From Pseudomonas putida (lineage in GTDB: Bacteria; Pseudomonadota; Gammaproteobacteria; Pseudomonadales; Pseudomonadaceae), in contig NZ_JAETZZ010000013.1 of the NCBI RefSeq assembly GCF_022627325.1, positions 109,531 through 173,530 on the forward strand: a DNA stretch of 64,000 bases, in the 5' to 3' direction. The translations under genes and the position numbers were made by a program. Numbering within the stretch: the first letter of the stretch is position 1; each line of letters begins with the position of its first letter. Below, piece after piece: positions 7,587-16,211 of this stretch. Below the pieces are notes generated by a model. It saw only the letters and a list, made by a program, of their open reading frames with translations. It made no database searches and was not told the origin of the DNA.

Positions 7587-8492
7587 ATGCATATATTGCT
7601 GACAGGCGGCACTGGCTTGATCGGCCAGCATCTTTGCCCGTTCTGGCTCGCCCAAGGTCATCGCCTGACCGTGTGGAGCCGGCGCCCCGACCAGGTTGCG
7701 CGCCTGTGTGGCAGCGGGGTGCGAGGGGTTGCCCGGCTGGAAGAACTGGCCGCAGACGAGCCCGTGGACGCCGTGATCAACCTGGCCGGCGCACCGATTG
7801 CCGACCGGCCCTGGACTGCGTCACGGCGCAATGTGCTATGGGCCAGCCGTATCAGCCTTACCGAGCAATTGCTGGCCTGGCTCGAGACCCGCGAGCAACG
7901 TCCCGAAGTGCTGATTTCGGGGTCGGCGGTGGGCTGGTATGGCGATGGCGGTGAGCGTGAATTGACCGAGGCTTCGCCGCCGGTACGCGAGGATTTCGCC
8001 AGCCAACTGTGCATCGCGTGGGAAGAAACCGCGCAGCGTGCGCAGGCCCTTGGGCTGCGCGTGGTGTTGGTGCGCACGGGGCTGGTGCTGGCCAGCGATG
8101 GGGGCTTCCTGTCGCGCCTGCGCCTGCCGTTCAAGCTGGGGCTGGGCGGCCCATTGGGCAATGGCCGGCAGTGGATGCCTTGGGTGCATATAGACGACCA
8201 GGTTGCCCTGATAGATTTTCTGTTACGGCACAAGGACACCAGCGGTCCTTATAATGCCTGCGCGCCAGAGCCTGTGCGTAACCGCGAATTCGCCCGGCGC
8301 CTGGGCCGGGCGCTGCACCGGCCGGCGCTACTGCCGGTACCCGGCCTGCTGCTGAAGGCGGGCCTGGGCGAGCTGTCGACGCTGTTGCTTGGTGGCCAGC
8401 GGGCACGGCCTGTGCGTTTGCTGGCCGCAGGCTTCACCTTCCGTTTCAACGATCTGCAATCGGCCTTGGACAACCTGTCCAAGCGCCTCTGA
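7587..8492 (+). CDS. TIGR01777-family NAD-dependent epimerase (YfcH-like)
   Basis: 301 aa. N-terminal GGTGLIGQHL (residues 7-16) binds the nucleotide; the SGSAVGWYGDGGERELTE segment carries the extended-SDR catalytic region, and the C-terminal DUF1731 motif GFTFRFNDLQSALDNL completes the family pattern. Physiological substrate unknown; homologues include E. coli YfcH. It starts after the divergent LitR-type site and ends 13 bases before hemH, so the two are probably one transcript. Confidence 0.9.
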   Translation: MHILLTGGTGLIGQHLCPFWLAQGHRLTVWSRRPDQVARLCGSGVRGVARLEELAADEPVDAVINLAGAPIADRPWTASRRNVLWASRISLTEQLLAWLETREQRPEVLISGSAVGWYGDGGERELTEASPPVREDFASQLCIAWEETAQRAQALGLRVVLVRTGLVLASDGGFLSRLRLPFKLGLGGPLGNGRQWMPWVHIDDQVALIDFLLRHKDTSGPYNACAPEPVRNREFARRLGRALHRPALLPVPGLLLKAGLGELSTLLLGGQRARPVRLLAAGFTFRFNDLQSALDNLSKRL

Positions 8493-8505
8493 CATAGGAC
8501 GCTGC

Positions 8506-9519
8506 ATGACCGATCACGCGCTGTTGCTGGTCAACCTGGGTTCTCCGGCTTCCACATCGGTAGCCGATGTGCGCCGCTACCTCAATCAGTTCCTGATGGA
8601 CCCCTACGTAGTCGACCTGCCATGGCCGTTGCGGCGCTTGCTGGTGTCGCTGATCCTGATCAAGCGCCCGGAGCAGTCTGCCCACGCCTATGCTTCGATC
8701 TGGTGGGACGAGGGCTCGCCCCTGGTGGTGTTGACGCGTCGGCTGCAGGCCGCGATGGTCGAGCACTGGCCCCACGGCCCGGTGGAAATCGCCATGCGTT
8801 ATGGCGAGCCGGCGCTGCCACAGGTGCTCGAGCGCCTTGCCGCTCAAGGTGTGCGTACGGTGACGCTGGCGCCGCTTTACCCACAATTCGCTGACAGTAC
8901 GGTGACTACGGTGGTGGCGCAGGCCAACCAGACTGTCGCCGAACGCGCCTTGCCGTTGCAATTGCGTGTGCTGCAACCGTTCTACGACCACCCTGAATAC
9001 ATCGATGCCCTGGTGGCCAGCGCCCGGCCTTACCTTGAACAGGACTATGACCACCTGTTGCTGAGTTTCCATGGTTTGCCGGAGCGGCACCTGAAGAAGC
9101 TCATGCCTGGCAGCAAGCATGATCTGCGGGCAGCGGACTGCTGCAAGGACGCCAGCGCCGAAGTGCGCGCGGTGTGCTACCGCGGGCAATGCCTGGCGTC
9201 GGCGAAGGCGTTCGCCACCAGGATGGGCATCCCGGACGGCAAGTGGTCTGTCTCGTTCCAGTCGCGGTTAGGGCGGGACAAGTGGATCGAACCCTATACC
9301 GAGACGCGTCTGGATGAGCTGGCCAAGGCTGGTGCCAAAAAGCTGCTGGTGATGTGCCCTGCGTTCGTGGCCGACTGCATCGAGACGCTGGAGGAAATTG
9401 GCGATCGCGGCAAGGAGCAGTTCATCGAGGCGGGGGGCGAAGAGTTGGTCCTGGTGCCGTGCCTGAATGATCACCCGGAGTGGGTGAGGGTGCTGGCGCA
9501 GATGTGTGAAAAGGCGTGA
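8506..9519 (+). CDS. hemH: Ferrochelatase
   Basis: 337 aa. Inserts Fe(II) into protoporphyrin IX, the last step of heme synthesis. Visible signatures are LLVNLGSPAS at the N-terminus, the active-site LSFHGLPERHLKK with its His, and the SFQSRLG-DKWIEP block. I chose the ATG at 8506, at the conserved N-terminus; a longer in-frame start at 8389 overlaps the epimerase gene. Closely follows the epimerase and ends at a strong hairpin. Its place behind a LitR-type operator suggests that it may be light responsive, which makes sense because its substrate is a photosensitiser. Confidence 0.96.
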   Translation: MTDHALLLVNLGSPASTSVADVRRYLNQFLMDPYVVDLPWPLRRLLVSLILIKRPEQSAHAYASIWWDEGSPLVVLTRRLQAAMVEHWPHGPVEIAMRYGEPALPQVLERLAAQGVRTVTLAPLYPQFADSTVTTVVAQANQTVAERALPLQLRVLQPFYDHPEYIDALVASARPYLEQDYDHLLLSFHGLPERHLKKLMPGSKHDLRAADCCKDASAEVRAVCYRGQCLASAKAFATRMGIPDGKWSVSFQSRLGRDKWIEPYTETRLDELAKAGAKKLLVMCPAFVADCIETLEEIGDRGKEQFIEAGGEELVLVPCLNDHPEWVRVLAQMCEKA

Positions 9520-9523
9520 ATAA

Positions 9524-9546
9524 AAAGGGCCGCTTAGCGGCCCTTT
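9524..9546. terminator. Terminator after hemH, shared with uraA
   Basis: Perfect ten-base stem AAAGGGCCGC (9524-9533) with GCGGCCCTTT (9537-9546) and a TTA loop. A-tract on one side and T-tract on the other make it usable by both hemH (+) and uraA (-). Confidence 0.85.
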
Positions 9547-9564
9547 AGCGACGCGAGGCCGCTT

Positions 9565-10830
9565 CTACACATCCAGCTTCTCTTTCTTCCAGCCATCGTT
9601 GCCCGGCAGGATCAGGTTCAGGGCAATGGCCACGATAGCGCACAGGGCGATGCCCTTCAGGCCCCAATCATCTGGGCCGTCGCCGCTGCCTATCAGCACG
9701 CCGCCGATACCGAATACCAGGGTCACCGACACGATCACCAGGTTGCGTGCTTCGCCCAGGTCGATCTTGTGGCGGATCATGGTGTTCATGCCCACCGCTG
9801 CGATCGAGCCGAACAGCAGGCAGAGGATGCCGCCCATCACCGGCACCGGGATGCTTTGCAACAACGCGCCGAACTTGCCGATGAAGGCCAGGGTGATGGC
9901 AAAGATCGCCGCCCAGGTCATGATCTTCGGGTTGTAGTTCTTGGTCAGCATCACGGCGCCGGTCACTTCGGCATACGTGGTATTGGGTGGGCCGCCGAAC
10001 AGGCCTGCTGCCGTGGTGGCCAGGCCGTCACCGAGCAGAGTGCGGTGCAGGCCAGGCTTCTTCAGGTAGTCGCGGCCGGTCACGCTGCCGACTGCGATCA
10101 CGCCGCCGATGTGCTCGATCGCCGGGGCCAGGGCTACCGGTACGATGAACAGGATGGCCTGCCAGTTGAACGCTGGTGCGGTGAAGTTGGGGATCTCAAG
10201 CCAAGGCGCGGCGGCAATCTTGGCGGTGTCGACCACGCCAAAGGCGAACGCCAAAGCAAACCCTACCAGTACCCCGGAGATGATCGGCACCAGGCGGAAG
10301 ATGCCTTTGCCGAACACCGCGACGATCAGGGTGGTGAGCAACGCCGGCATTGAAATCAGCATGGCGGTCTTGTACGGCATGAGTACCGCGCCGTCACCGC
10401 CCTTGCCCATTGCCATGTTGGCCGCGATCGGTGCCATGGCCAGGCCGATGGAGATGATCACCGGGCCGATCACCACGGGTGGCAGCATGCGGTCAATGAA
10501 ACCGGTGCCCTTGATCTTCACCATCAGGCCCATGAAGGTGTACACGAAACCTGCGGCCATCACGCCGCCCATGGTCTCGGCCAGGCCGAACTGGCCTTTG
10601 GCAAGGATGATGGGCGTGATGAAGGCAAAGCTCGAGGCCAGGAACACCGGGACCTGGCGGCCGGTGACCAGCTGGAACAGCAGGGTGCCGATACCCGCGG
10701 TGAACAGCGCGACGTTAGGGTCCAGGCCGGTGATCAGCGGCATCAGCACCAGCGCGCCAAATGCCACGAAGAGCATCTGCGCGCCCGAAACGACCTGGCG
10801 CCAGAGCGGGTCGTTGAAGCCGTCCTGCAT
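9565..10830 (-). CDS. uraA: Uracil permease (NCS2 family)
   Basis: 421 aa integral inner-membrane uracil:proton symporter with about 14 hydrophobic segments. The NCS2 signatures are visible: VPVALAPAIEHIGG, which carries the substrate-binding Glu, and FGGPPNTTYAEVTGAV. It starts 2 bases after the upp stop, so upp-uraA form a salvage operon in which uracil is imported and converted to UMP. Confidence 0.93.
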   Translation of the reverse strand: MQDGFNDPLWRQVVSGAQMLFVAFGALVLMPLITGLDPNVALFTAGIGTLLFQLVTGRQVPVFLASSFAFITPIILAKGQFGLAETMGGVMAAGFVYTFMGLMVKIKGTGFIDRMLPPVVIGPVIISIGLAMAPIAANMAMGKGGDGAVLMPYKTAMLISMPALLTTLIVAVFGKGIFRLVPIISGVLVGFALAFAFGVVDTAKIAAAPWLEIPNFTAPAFNWQAILFIVPVALAPAIEHIGGVIAVGSVTGRDYLKKPGLHRTLLGDGLATTAAGLFGGPPNTTYAEVTGAVMLTKNYNPKIMTWAAIFAITLAFIGKFGALLQSIPVPVMGGILCLLFGSIAAVGMNTMIRHKIDLGEARNLVIVSVTLVFGIGGVLIGSGDGPDDWGLKGIALCAIVAIALNLILPGNDGWKKEKLDV

Positions 10831-10832
10831 GG

Positions 10833-11471
10833 TCAGGCGTCCTTCTGCTTGGTGCCGAAGATCTTGTCACCGGCGTCGCCCAGGCCCGGCACGATGTAGC
10901 CGTGTTCGTTGAGGCGCTGGTCGATCGAGGCGGTGTAGATCTGCACATCCGGGTGGGCTTTTTCCACCACTTCGATACCTTCTGGGGCTGCGACCAGCAC
11001 CATGGCGCGGATTTCCTTGCAGCCGGCTTTCTTCAGCAGGTCGATGGTGGCGACCATCGAACCACCGGTGGCGAGCATCGGGTCGATGATCAGCGCCAGG
11101 CGCTGGTTGATGTCCGGCGCCAGCTTTTCCAGGTAGGTGTGCGCTTCGAGGGTCTCCTCGTTGCGGGCGACACCCACGGCACTGACCTTGGCGCCCGGGA
11201 TCAGGCTGAGCACGCCATCAAGCATGCCGATGCCGGCGCGCAGGATCGGTACCACGGTGATCTTCTTGCCGGCGATTTTTTCAACTTGCACCTTGCCACA
11301 CCAGCCATCGATCTCGTAGGTTTCCAGTGGCAGGTCCTGAGTGGCTTCGTAGGTCAGTAGCGCGCCGACTTCCTGGGCGAGTTCGCGAAAGTTCTTGGTG
11401 CTGATGTCGGCACGGCGCATCAGGCCGAGCTTATGGCGGATCAGCGGGTGGCGGATCTCACGAGTGGGCAT
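10833..11471 (-). CDS. upp: Uracil phosphoribosyltransferase
   Basis: 212 aa, normal length. Converts uracil and PRPP to UMP. The N-terminal HPLIRHKLGLMR and the PRPP-binding DPMLATGGSM motif with its flanking hydrophobic strand are diagnostic; the uracil-binding end has GYIVPGLGDAGDKIFG. First gene of the upp-uraA operon, divergent from hpt; the 160-base gap between them should hold both promoters. Confidence 0.96.
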   Translation of the reverse strand: MPTREIRHPLIRHKLGLMRRADISTKNFRELAQEVGALLTYEATQDLPLETYEIDGWCGKVQVEKIAGKKITVVPILRAGIGMLDGVLSLIPGAKVSAVGVARNEETLEAHTYLEKLAPDINQRLALIIDPMLATGGSMVATIDLLKKAGCKEIRAMVLVAAPEGIEVVEKAHPDVQIYTASIDQRLNEHGYIVPGLGDAGDKIFGTKQKDA

Positions 11472-11631
11472 AGGGGGGGCTCCGAAAGGCGGGCAAAAAA
11501 ACCGCGCTAGATTAATCTATTCAGCCTTTGCTGTCGTGCAGTCCTTTTGCACGTTAGTCCATAAATGCTTGATCTGTGACGAGCGGATGCGTACCTTTGC
11601 CCGCTTTTCCAAAATCCCCCTGGAGAGCGCA

Positions 11632-12189
11632 ATGTCCGCTGATCTCGAGCACATCCGTCAAGTCATGCGCGAGGCAGACTGCCTGTACAACGAAGCCGAA
11701 GTCGAAGCGGCCATTGCCAAGGTTGGCGAGCAGATCTGCAAGGACCTGCACGACAAGAACCCGGTGGTGTTCTGTGTCATGAACGGAGGCCTGATCTTCG
11801 CTGGCAAGCTGCTGACCCACCTGCAGTTCCCGCTGGAGGCCTCGTACCTGCATGCCACGCGTTATCGCAACCAGACCAGTGGCGGTGAGCTGTTCTGGAA
11901 GGCTAAGCCTGAGGTGTCGTTCATCGATCGTGACGTGTTGATCGTCGACGATATCCTCGACGAGGGTCACACCCTCAGTGCCATCATCGAGTTCTGCAAG
12001 CATGCTGGCGCCCGCTCGGTGCACACTGCGGTGCTGATCGACAAAGACCACGACCGCAAGGCCAGCCCGGATCTGAAGGCCAGCTATGTGGGCCTGCCGT
12101 GCATCGATCGCTACATCTTCGGTTATGGCATGGACTATAAAGGTTACTGGCGTAACGCGAACGGCATCTTCGCCGTCAAGGGACTGTGA
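11632..12189 (+). CDS. hpt: Hypoxanthine-guanine phosphoribosyltransferase
   Basis: 185 aa. Makes IMP or GMP from hypoxanthine or guanine and PRPP. The PRPP motif VLIVDDILDEGHTL (with the DD pair) and VFCVMNGGLIFAG are visible. I set the start at the ATG at 11632, which follows a purine-rich TGGAGAG; the longer in-frame frame back to 11395 runs into upp and is not supported. Next gene follows by 2 bases. Confidence 0.92.
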   Translation: MSADLEHIRQVMREADCLYNEAEVEAAIAKVGEQICKDLHDKNPVVFCVMNGGLIFAGKLLTHLQFPLEASYLHATRYRNQTSGGELFWKAKPEVSFIDRDVLIVDDILDEGHTLSAIIEFCKHAGARSVHTAVLIDKDHDRKASPDLKASYVGLPCIDRYIFGYGMDYKGYWRNANGIFAVKGL

Positions 12190-12191
12190 TC

Positions 12192-12665
12192 ATGAGCCAG
12201 CCTGCTTTCATCGACCAAGCGTTGTTTGCCGGGCTGGCGCAAAAAGCCGCCGACGCACCGCGTGGTCGCTACCATCACAACTTCCATGACATGCAGGACC
12301 CCTGTCACCGTTTGGCAGTGGGCTTGCAGCCGTCCACTTACATCGCGCCTCACCGGCACCTGAGCGAGGACAAGGCCGAGACCTTGTTGGCGCTCAAAGG
12401 CCGCTTGGGGCTGCTGATGTTCGATGAGCAGGGTGCCGTCATCGACAAGCGCGTGCTCGAGGCCGGTGGCGACTGCCTTGGCGTGGACCTGCGCCCGGGC
12501 ATCTTCCATTCTTTGGTGGTGCTTGAGGCAGACAGCATCCTGTTCGAATGCAAGGCGGGCCCGTACCGGCCTTTGGCCGACGGCGAGCATGCACCTTGGG
12601 CGCCGCGTGAAGGCGAAGAGGGTGTTGCCCAGTATCACGCCTGGATGCTCGCGCAGTTCGATTGA
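12192..12665 (+). CDS. WbuC-family cupin-fold metalloprotein
   Basis: 157 aa. The central APHRHLSEDKAETLLALKGR with its His pair and Glu, followed by GIFHSLVVLE, is the metal-binding cupin pattern of the WbuC family often seen near O-antigen genes; here it sits next to hpt. Function unknown. ATG at 12192 has AAGGGA eight bases upstream; an in-frame GTG at 12186 is possible. Confidence 0.75.
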   Translation: MSQPAFIDQALFAGLAQKAADAPRGRYHHNFHDMQDPCHRLAVGLQPSTYIAPHRHLSEDKAETLLALKGRLGLLMFDEQGAVIDKRVLEAGGDCLGVDLRPGIFHSLVVLEADSILFECKAGPYRPLADGEHAPWAPREGEEGVAQYHAWMLAQFD

Positions 12666-12718
12666 CAGCCCCTGTCGTTGCGCGTGCTAGAGTGCGCCTT
12701 CATGCCAAGGAGCCTCAC

Positions 12719-13189
12719 ATGCGTGCGATCGTTCCCCTGTTGCTGGCGGTCAGCCTGCCTCTTGCCGCCGCACCGCTGCACAGCCAGTTTCTCCCGCCCG
12801 ATGACCAGGCCCTGCGCCAGGAAGCGCCGACCGGCCAGCAACTGTTGCAGGTCACCGACTACTCGGTAGTGGTTGGGGCGCAGCGCCAATCTGATCAACA
12901 GCCCATTCCGATCACAGCCTCCTTGCAGATGCGCCTCAAAGGCAAGCCGCTGAGTAAAGGTGCGACCATCAGCCAGGTGTTGCTCACCTTCGAGGGCGAG
13001 GCCGGCAAGAGCCTGAAAAAGCCGGTGTATGACGACAAGACCCGTACGTTGAGCCTGAATTATCCGGTCAGCGACTACCGAGTGGTGATGGACCTGCTGC
13101 GCAACGAGACGGTGTATGTACAGTTTCTGACCTACCCCAACGGCCATGTCTGGGCCGACTTGCACACGGGTACCGTACGTACGCGTTGA
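12719..13189 (+). CDS. Secreted hypothetical protein, conserved-looking
   Basis: 156 aa with a short signal peptide (MRAIVPLLLAVSLPLAAAP). The mature part is mostly beta with no motif that I recognise. AAGGAG eight bases before the ATG fixes the start. Probably periplasmic. Stand-alone, 53 bases after the cupin gene. Function not assignable. Confidence 0.7.
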   Translation: MRAIVPLLLAVSLPLAAAPLHSQFLPPDDQALRQEAPTGQQLLQVTDYSVVVGAQRQSDQQPIPITASLQMRLKGKPLSKGATISQVLLTFEGEAGKSLKKPVYDDKTRTLSLNYPVSDYRVVMDLLRNETVYVQFLTYPNGHVWADLHTGTVRTR

Positions 13190-13256
13190 GACGTGCTGCG
13201 TGTGGGGGGTAAACTGCCGGCCTTCGAAATCCGTGATGGTCCAGTTGGAGCCGGCA

Positions 13257-13547
13257 ATGCGCAAAGACAAGAAGCAGGTGATTGGTGACGAAATCAGCGA
13301 CGACTATATCAAGTCGTTCCTTCAGTTTGAGCCTGCGGATGGTGTGACCTCACCTTCTCAGCACAAGCTGATCAAGGCTTACCGCGGTTTGCGTGTCGAC
13401 GATTTCGAGCGTTTCGTAGGGTTCTTCGTCGAAGCCGGGTTGGACCTGGATGGCAAAGACGAACAGGGCAAGACCTTCGTCGAAGTGATCGCCGATCAGC
13501 GCAATGCGGCTGAGTACATCGAGATCATCGAAAAAGCCCGGGGCTGA
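13257..13547 (+). CDS. Small conserved Pseudomonas protein (PA4642-like)
   Basis: 96 aa, charged, begins MRKDKKQVIGDEISDD and has a central FERFVGFFVEAGLDLDGKDEQGKT segment. I associate this with the PA4642-type small proteins that lie next to mqo in pseudomonads; function unknown. Start at ATG 13257, preceded by TTGGAG. Ends 17 bases before a very long nested hairpin that separates it from mqo. Confidence 0.75.
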   Translation: MRKDKKQVIGDEISDDYIKSFLQFEPADGVTSPSQHKLIKAYRGLRVDDFERFVGFFVEAGLDLDGKDEQGKTFVEVIADQRNAAEYIEIIEKARG

Positions 13548-13564
13548 CTGATCCCCAGGCACAA

Positions 13565-13662
13565 AAAACGCCCCAGCGGCGATGCCATACAGTTAGTGTG
13601 ATCAGGGCCGCAAAGCGGCCCTGGATCACCTAACTGACAGGCATAACCCCAAGGGGCGTTTT
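13565..13662. terminator. 98-bp multi-stem nested palindrome, bidirectional terminator
   Basis: AAAACGCCCC (13565-13574) pairs with GGGGCGTTTT (13653-13662). Inside it ATGCC (13582-13586) pairs with GGCAT (13640-13644), CAGTTAG (13590-13596) with CTAACTG (13630-13636), GTGATC (13598-13603) with GATCAC (13624-13629), and AGGGCCGC (13604-13611) with GCGGCCCT (13615-13622) around an AAA loop. A simpler CCCC-AA-GGGGCGTTTT hairpin at 13647-13662 could act alone rightward. Lies between the convergent PA4642-like gene and mqo. Confidence 0.8.
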
Positions 13663-13675
13663 CGTCTCAGCCGGT

Positions 13676-15181
13676 TCAGGCGTAATGCTTGGCCGGGCTG
13701 TTCTCTACCAGGTCCAGCGCCTCATCATTCTCGGCACTGATCTTGTGGTACAGAGCTGCATCGGTGGCCAAGGTCTTCTCGCGAGCCGGGAAGATTTCCT
13801 TGAGCTTGGCGGCCCAGGCGCCCTTGGTCTGCTCGGGGAAGCAGCGTTCGATCAGTTCAAGCATGATCGACACCGTCACCGATGCGCCAGGGGACGCGCC
13901 GAGCAGCGCTGCCAGGCTGCCGTCCTGTGCCGACACCAACTCGGTACCGAACTGCAGGATGCCGCCTTTTTTCGGATCCTTCTTGATGATCTGCACGCGC
14001 TGGCCAGCCACTTCCAGGCGCCAGTCTTCGGCCTTCGCCTGCGGGTAGAAGCGGCGCAGTGACTCGAGGCGCTGTTCCATCGACTGCATCACTTCGCTGA
14101 CCAGGTACTTGGTCAGGTCCATGTTGTCGCGGGCAACGGCCAGCATCGGGCCAATGTTGCCCATGCGCACCGACAGCGGCAGGTCCATCAACGAGCCGTG
14201 CTTGAGGAACTTGGTAGTGAAGCCGGCGTAGGGGCCGAACAGCAGCGATGTGTTGCCGTCCACCACGCGGGTGTCCAGGTGCGGCACCGACATCGGCGGC
14301 GCGCCGACGGCGGCCTGGCTGTAGACCTTGGCCTGGTGCTGCTTGACGATTTCCGGGTTGTCGCAACGCAGCCACTGGCCGCTGACCGGGAAGCCGCCGA
14401 AGCCTTTGCCTTCCGGGATGCCCGACAGTTGCAGTAGCGGCAGTGCCGCGCCGCCGGCGCCGAGGAACACGAAGCGGGCGTCCACTTCACGGCTGCCGCC
14501 GCTGTTGACGTCCTTGATGCTGACGGTCCAGCCCGCGCCATTACGGCGCAGGCCAACGACCTTCTTGCTGTACTTGACCTGCGCATTCTGCGAGTCGCCC
14601 AGCAGCTTGAGCAGCTTGTTGGTCAGTGCGCCGAAGTTGACGTCGGTACCCTTGGTCACGCGGGTGGCGGCAATATGCTGGTCGGCCGGGCGGCCTGGCA
14701 TCATCAACGGCATCCATTCATTCATCACCGCCTTGTCTTCGGTGTATTCCATCTCGGCGAAGGCGTGGTGCTGCTTGAGCAGCTCGAAACGCTTCTTGAG
14801 GAAGGCAACACCTTTGTCACCTTCGACGTAGCTCAGGTGCGGGACAGGGTTGATGAAGGCACGGGCCGGGCCGAAATTGCCTTTTTTGCTCAGGTAAGCC
14901 CAGAACTGGCGCGATACCTCGAACTGGGTGTTGATGTGCACGGCCTTCTTGATGTCGATGCTGCCATCGGCGGCCTGGGGCGTGTAGTTCAGCTCGCACA
15001 GGCCGGCATGGCCGGTGCCTGCGTTGTTCCAGGGGTTGGAGCTTTCCGCGGCCCCGGAGTCCATCGCCTCGACGACCTCAAGCTTCAGGGTCGGGTCGAG
15101 CTCCTTGAGCAGTACGGCCAGGGTGGCACTCATGATGCCCGCGCCTACCAGTACTACATCAACCGATTCGTTCTGCGCCAT
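13676..15181 (-). CDS. mqo: Malate:quinone oxidoreductase
   Basis: 501 aa. Peripheral membrane FAD enzyme that oxidises malate to oxaloacetate and passes electrons to the quinone pool, as part of the TCA cycle. FAD motif VVLVGAGIMSATLAVLL (residues 9-25), then ESSNPWNNAGTGHAGLCELNYTP, which is the Mqo signature, and near the end LLGASPGASVTVSIMLELIERCFP. Pseudomonads often have more than one mqo copy; I cannot tell which this is. Ends at the nested hairpin; upstream is a long non-coding gap. Confidence 0.96.
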   Translation of the reverse strand: MAQNESVDVVLVGAGIMSATLAVLLKELDPTLKLEVVEAMDSGAAESSNPWNNAGTGHAGLCELNYTPQAADGSIDIKKAVHINTQFEVSRQFWAYLSKKGNFGPARAFINPVPHLSYVEGDKGVAFLKKRFELLKQHHAFAEMEYTEDKAVMNEWMPLMMPGRPADQHIAATRVTKGTDVNFGALTNKLLKLLGDSQNAQVKYSKKVVGLRRNGAGWTVSIKDVNSGGSREVDARFVFLGAGGAALPLLQLSGIPEGKGFGGFPVSGQWLRCDNPEIVKQHQAKVYSQAAVGAPPMSVPHLDTRVVDGNTSLLFGPYAGFTTKFLKHGSLMDLPLSVRMGNIGPMLAVARDNMDLTKYLVSEVMQSMEQRLESLRRFYPQAKAEDWRLEVAGQRVQIIKKDPKKGGILQFGTELVSAQDGSLAALLGASPGASVTVSIMLELIERCFPEQTKGAWAAKLKEIFPAREKTLATDAALYHKISAENDEALDLVENSPAKHYA

Positions 15182-15785
15182 TTAACGCGTCTCCACAATC
15201 TACAGCTACCTAATTGACAGCATAGGACCCCAGGGGTGCCAGGATCGCCATGTCCGACTTTTCGCAGTTCTTGCAACTTCCGCGGACACCGCCAAATCAG
15301 TCTTCGGGTTCGTCTATTGAACGCCGTTTGCCCCAGGTGCGGCAATTCGACTTATGGTCAAGGTGTCGTGCGTGCGTTATGGAACGGATTCAGACACCCA
15401 TGTGAAATGAGCGTATCAGCCGCCTGTTCAGGGCCGTTCGGGACACCTCTGTCGCTATTGCACATGCCAGACTGTTCATTTGCTCGCCACACTCTCGTGA
15501 AGTTGTGAAAACCGTTTTTTTCACGCTCTTTTGGAGACGTGAACCTCAAAAGGGGACTGCGCGATGGCAACCCACAGGTTCATGCAGTGCGAAGGGCCGG
15601 AAACGCAGGCACGACAGCCGATGCAAGACCTGAGTGGAAGGCTCTCTGTGGGCGAAGCGGTGAAGGTGCCGGGGTCAAACGGCAAATGCGGGGCCCGATC
15701 AGGAGACGTCCTTATAATCGGGGGGAGATTATAACGATGTCGCGGGCAGAAAGGTCGTTATTCGTGCTTTTTATTGCAGCGTTTG
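15182..15785. other. 604-bp gap upstream of mqo without a convincing gene
   Basis: Holds the mqo leader and promoter. Around 15505-15525 GTGAAA and TTTCAC flank a T-run, which could be a weak terminator or stem. Reading frames here (for example a 56-codon one starting at 15564) lack a Shine-Dalgarno, a recognisable product or Pseudomonas-like codon use. The stretch 15560-15710 is G/A rich and could hold a small RNA, but I cannot name one. Confidence 0.4.
15712..15734. repeat. TTATAATC inverted repeat around a G-run
   Basis: TTATAATC (15712-15719) and its exact complement GATTATAA (15727-15734) flank GGGGGGA. Each arm contains a -10-like TATAAT in opposite directions, so it may be a regulator site, a divergent promoter core or a short hairpin. 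No G+C-poor sequence like it occurs nearby. Confidence 0.45.
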
Positions 15786-16019
15786 TCAGGCGGGCAGGGT
15801 GCGCCGCTGCCAATGGCGGCTTGCATGGGCGCAAACCCGGGCGCTGGCGGGCAGTGGGTGGCCCAGCCAGGCAAGCTGGATTTCCGTGACCTGCACCCAG
15901 CCGCTGTTGCCGGGTGGCTGGCTGCATTGCTTGAACCCCAGGCAGATGCCGTCGCCATTGAGGCGGGCATAGGTGGTGTGGCGCGAGCGTTGCAAGAGCA
16001 GGGTCCAGAGCGAGGCCAT
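15786..16019 (-). CDS. Small hypothetical protein, 77 aa
   Basis: Begins MASLWTLLLQRSRHTTYARL and has ICLGFKQCSQPP and GWVQVTEIQLAWLG, with a plausible mix of residues and third-position G/C preference. AGGA lies about ten bases upstream. No known domain. I favour this frame over the overlapping 165-residue frame on the same strand, which is Arg/Pro/His rich and shadow-like. Divergent from the YajG-like lipoprotein gene. Confidence 0.5.
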   Translation of the reverse strand: MASLWTLLLQRSRHTTYARLNGDGICLGFKQCSQPPGNSGWVQVTEIQLAWLGHPLPASARVCAHASRHWQRRTLPA

Positions 16020-16100
16020 GGTGTTGAGTCCTGTGTGTTAGGGCTTGTGGCGAGGATAACCGCCGGACCATGAACCGCGTGTGACAGACTCCCCTGGTAT

Positions 16101-16170
16101 CAAGCGGCAAGCCACAACAAGGCGCCCGCGGGCTTTTACTTCTAGCTTGCCGCTTGTAGCTTGCCGCTAG
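16101..16170. repeat. Inverted AAGCGGCAAGC / GCTTGCCGCTT repeat with internal terminator-like stem
   Basis: CAAGCGGCAAGC (16101-16112) is the exact complement of GCTTGCCGCTTG (16145-16156), and a further GCTTGCCGCT follows at 16159-16168. Between them GCCCGCGGGCTTTT near 16125-16138 forms a small stem with T-tail. Common type of Pseudomonas intergenic repeat, just before the promoter of the lipoprotein gene (TATACT at 16172). Confidence 0.6.
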
Positions 16171-16211
16171 GTATACTGTGAGCCTTCGCCGCATTTTCTG
16201 GAGAAACACGC

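Noticed and set aside
15564..15731. 56-codon plus-strand frame starting MATHRFMQCEG
   Set aside because: No Shine-Dalgarno and ends in the TTATAATC palindrome; no recognisable product.
15712..16209. 165-codon minus-strand frame near the small hypothetical gene
   Set aside because: Arg/Pro/His-rich, covers repeats and the lipoprotein promoter; the 77-aa frame in the same place looks more natural.
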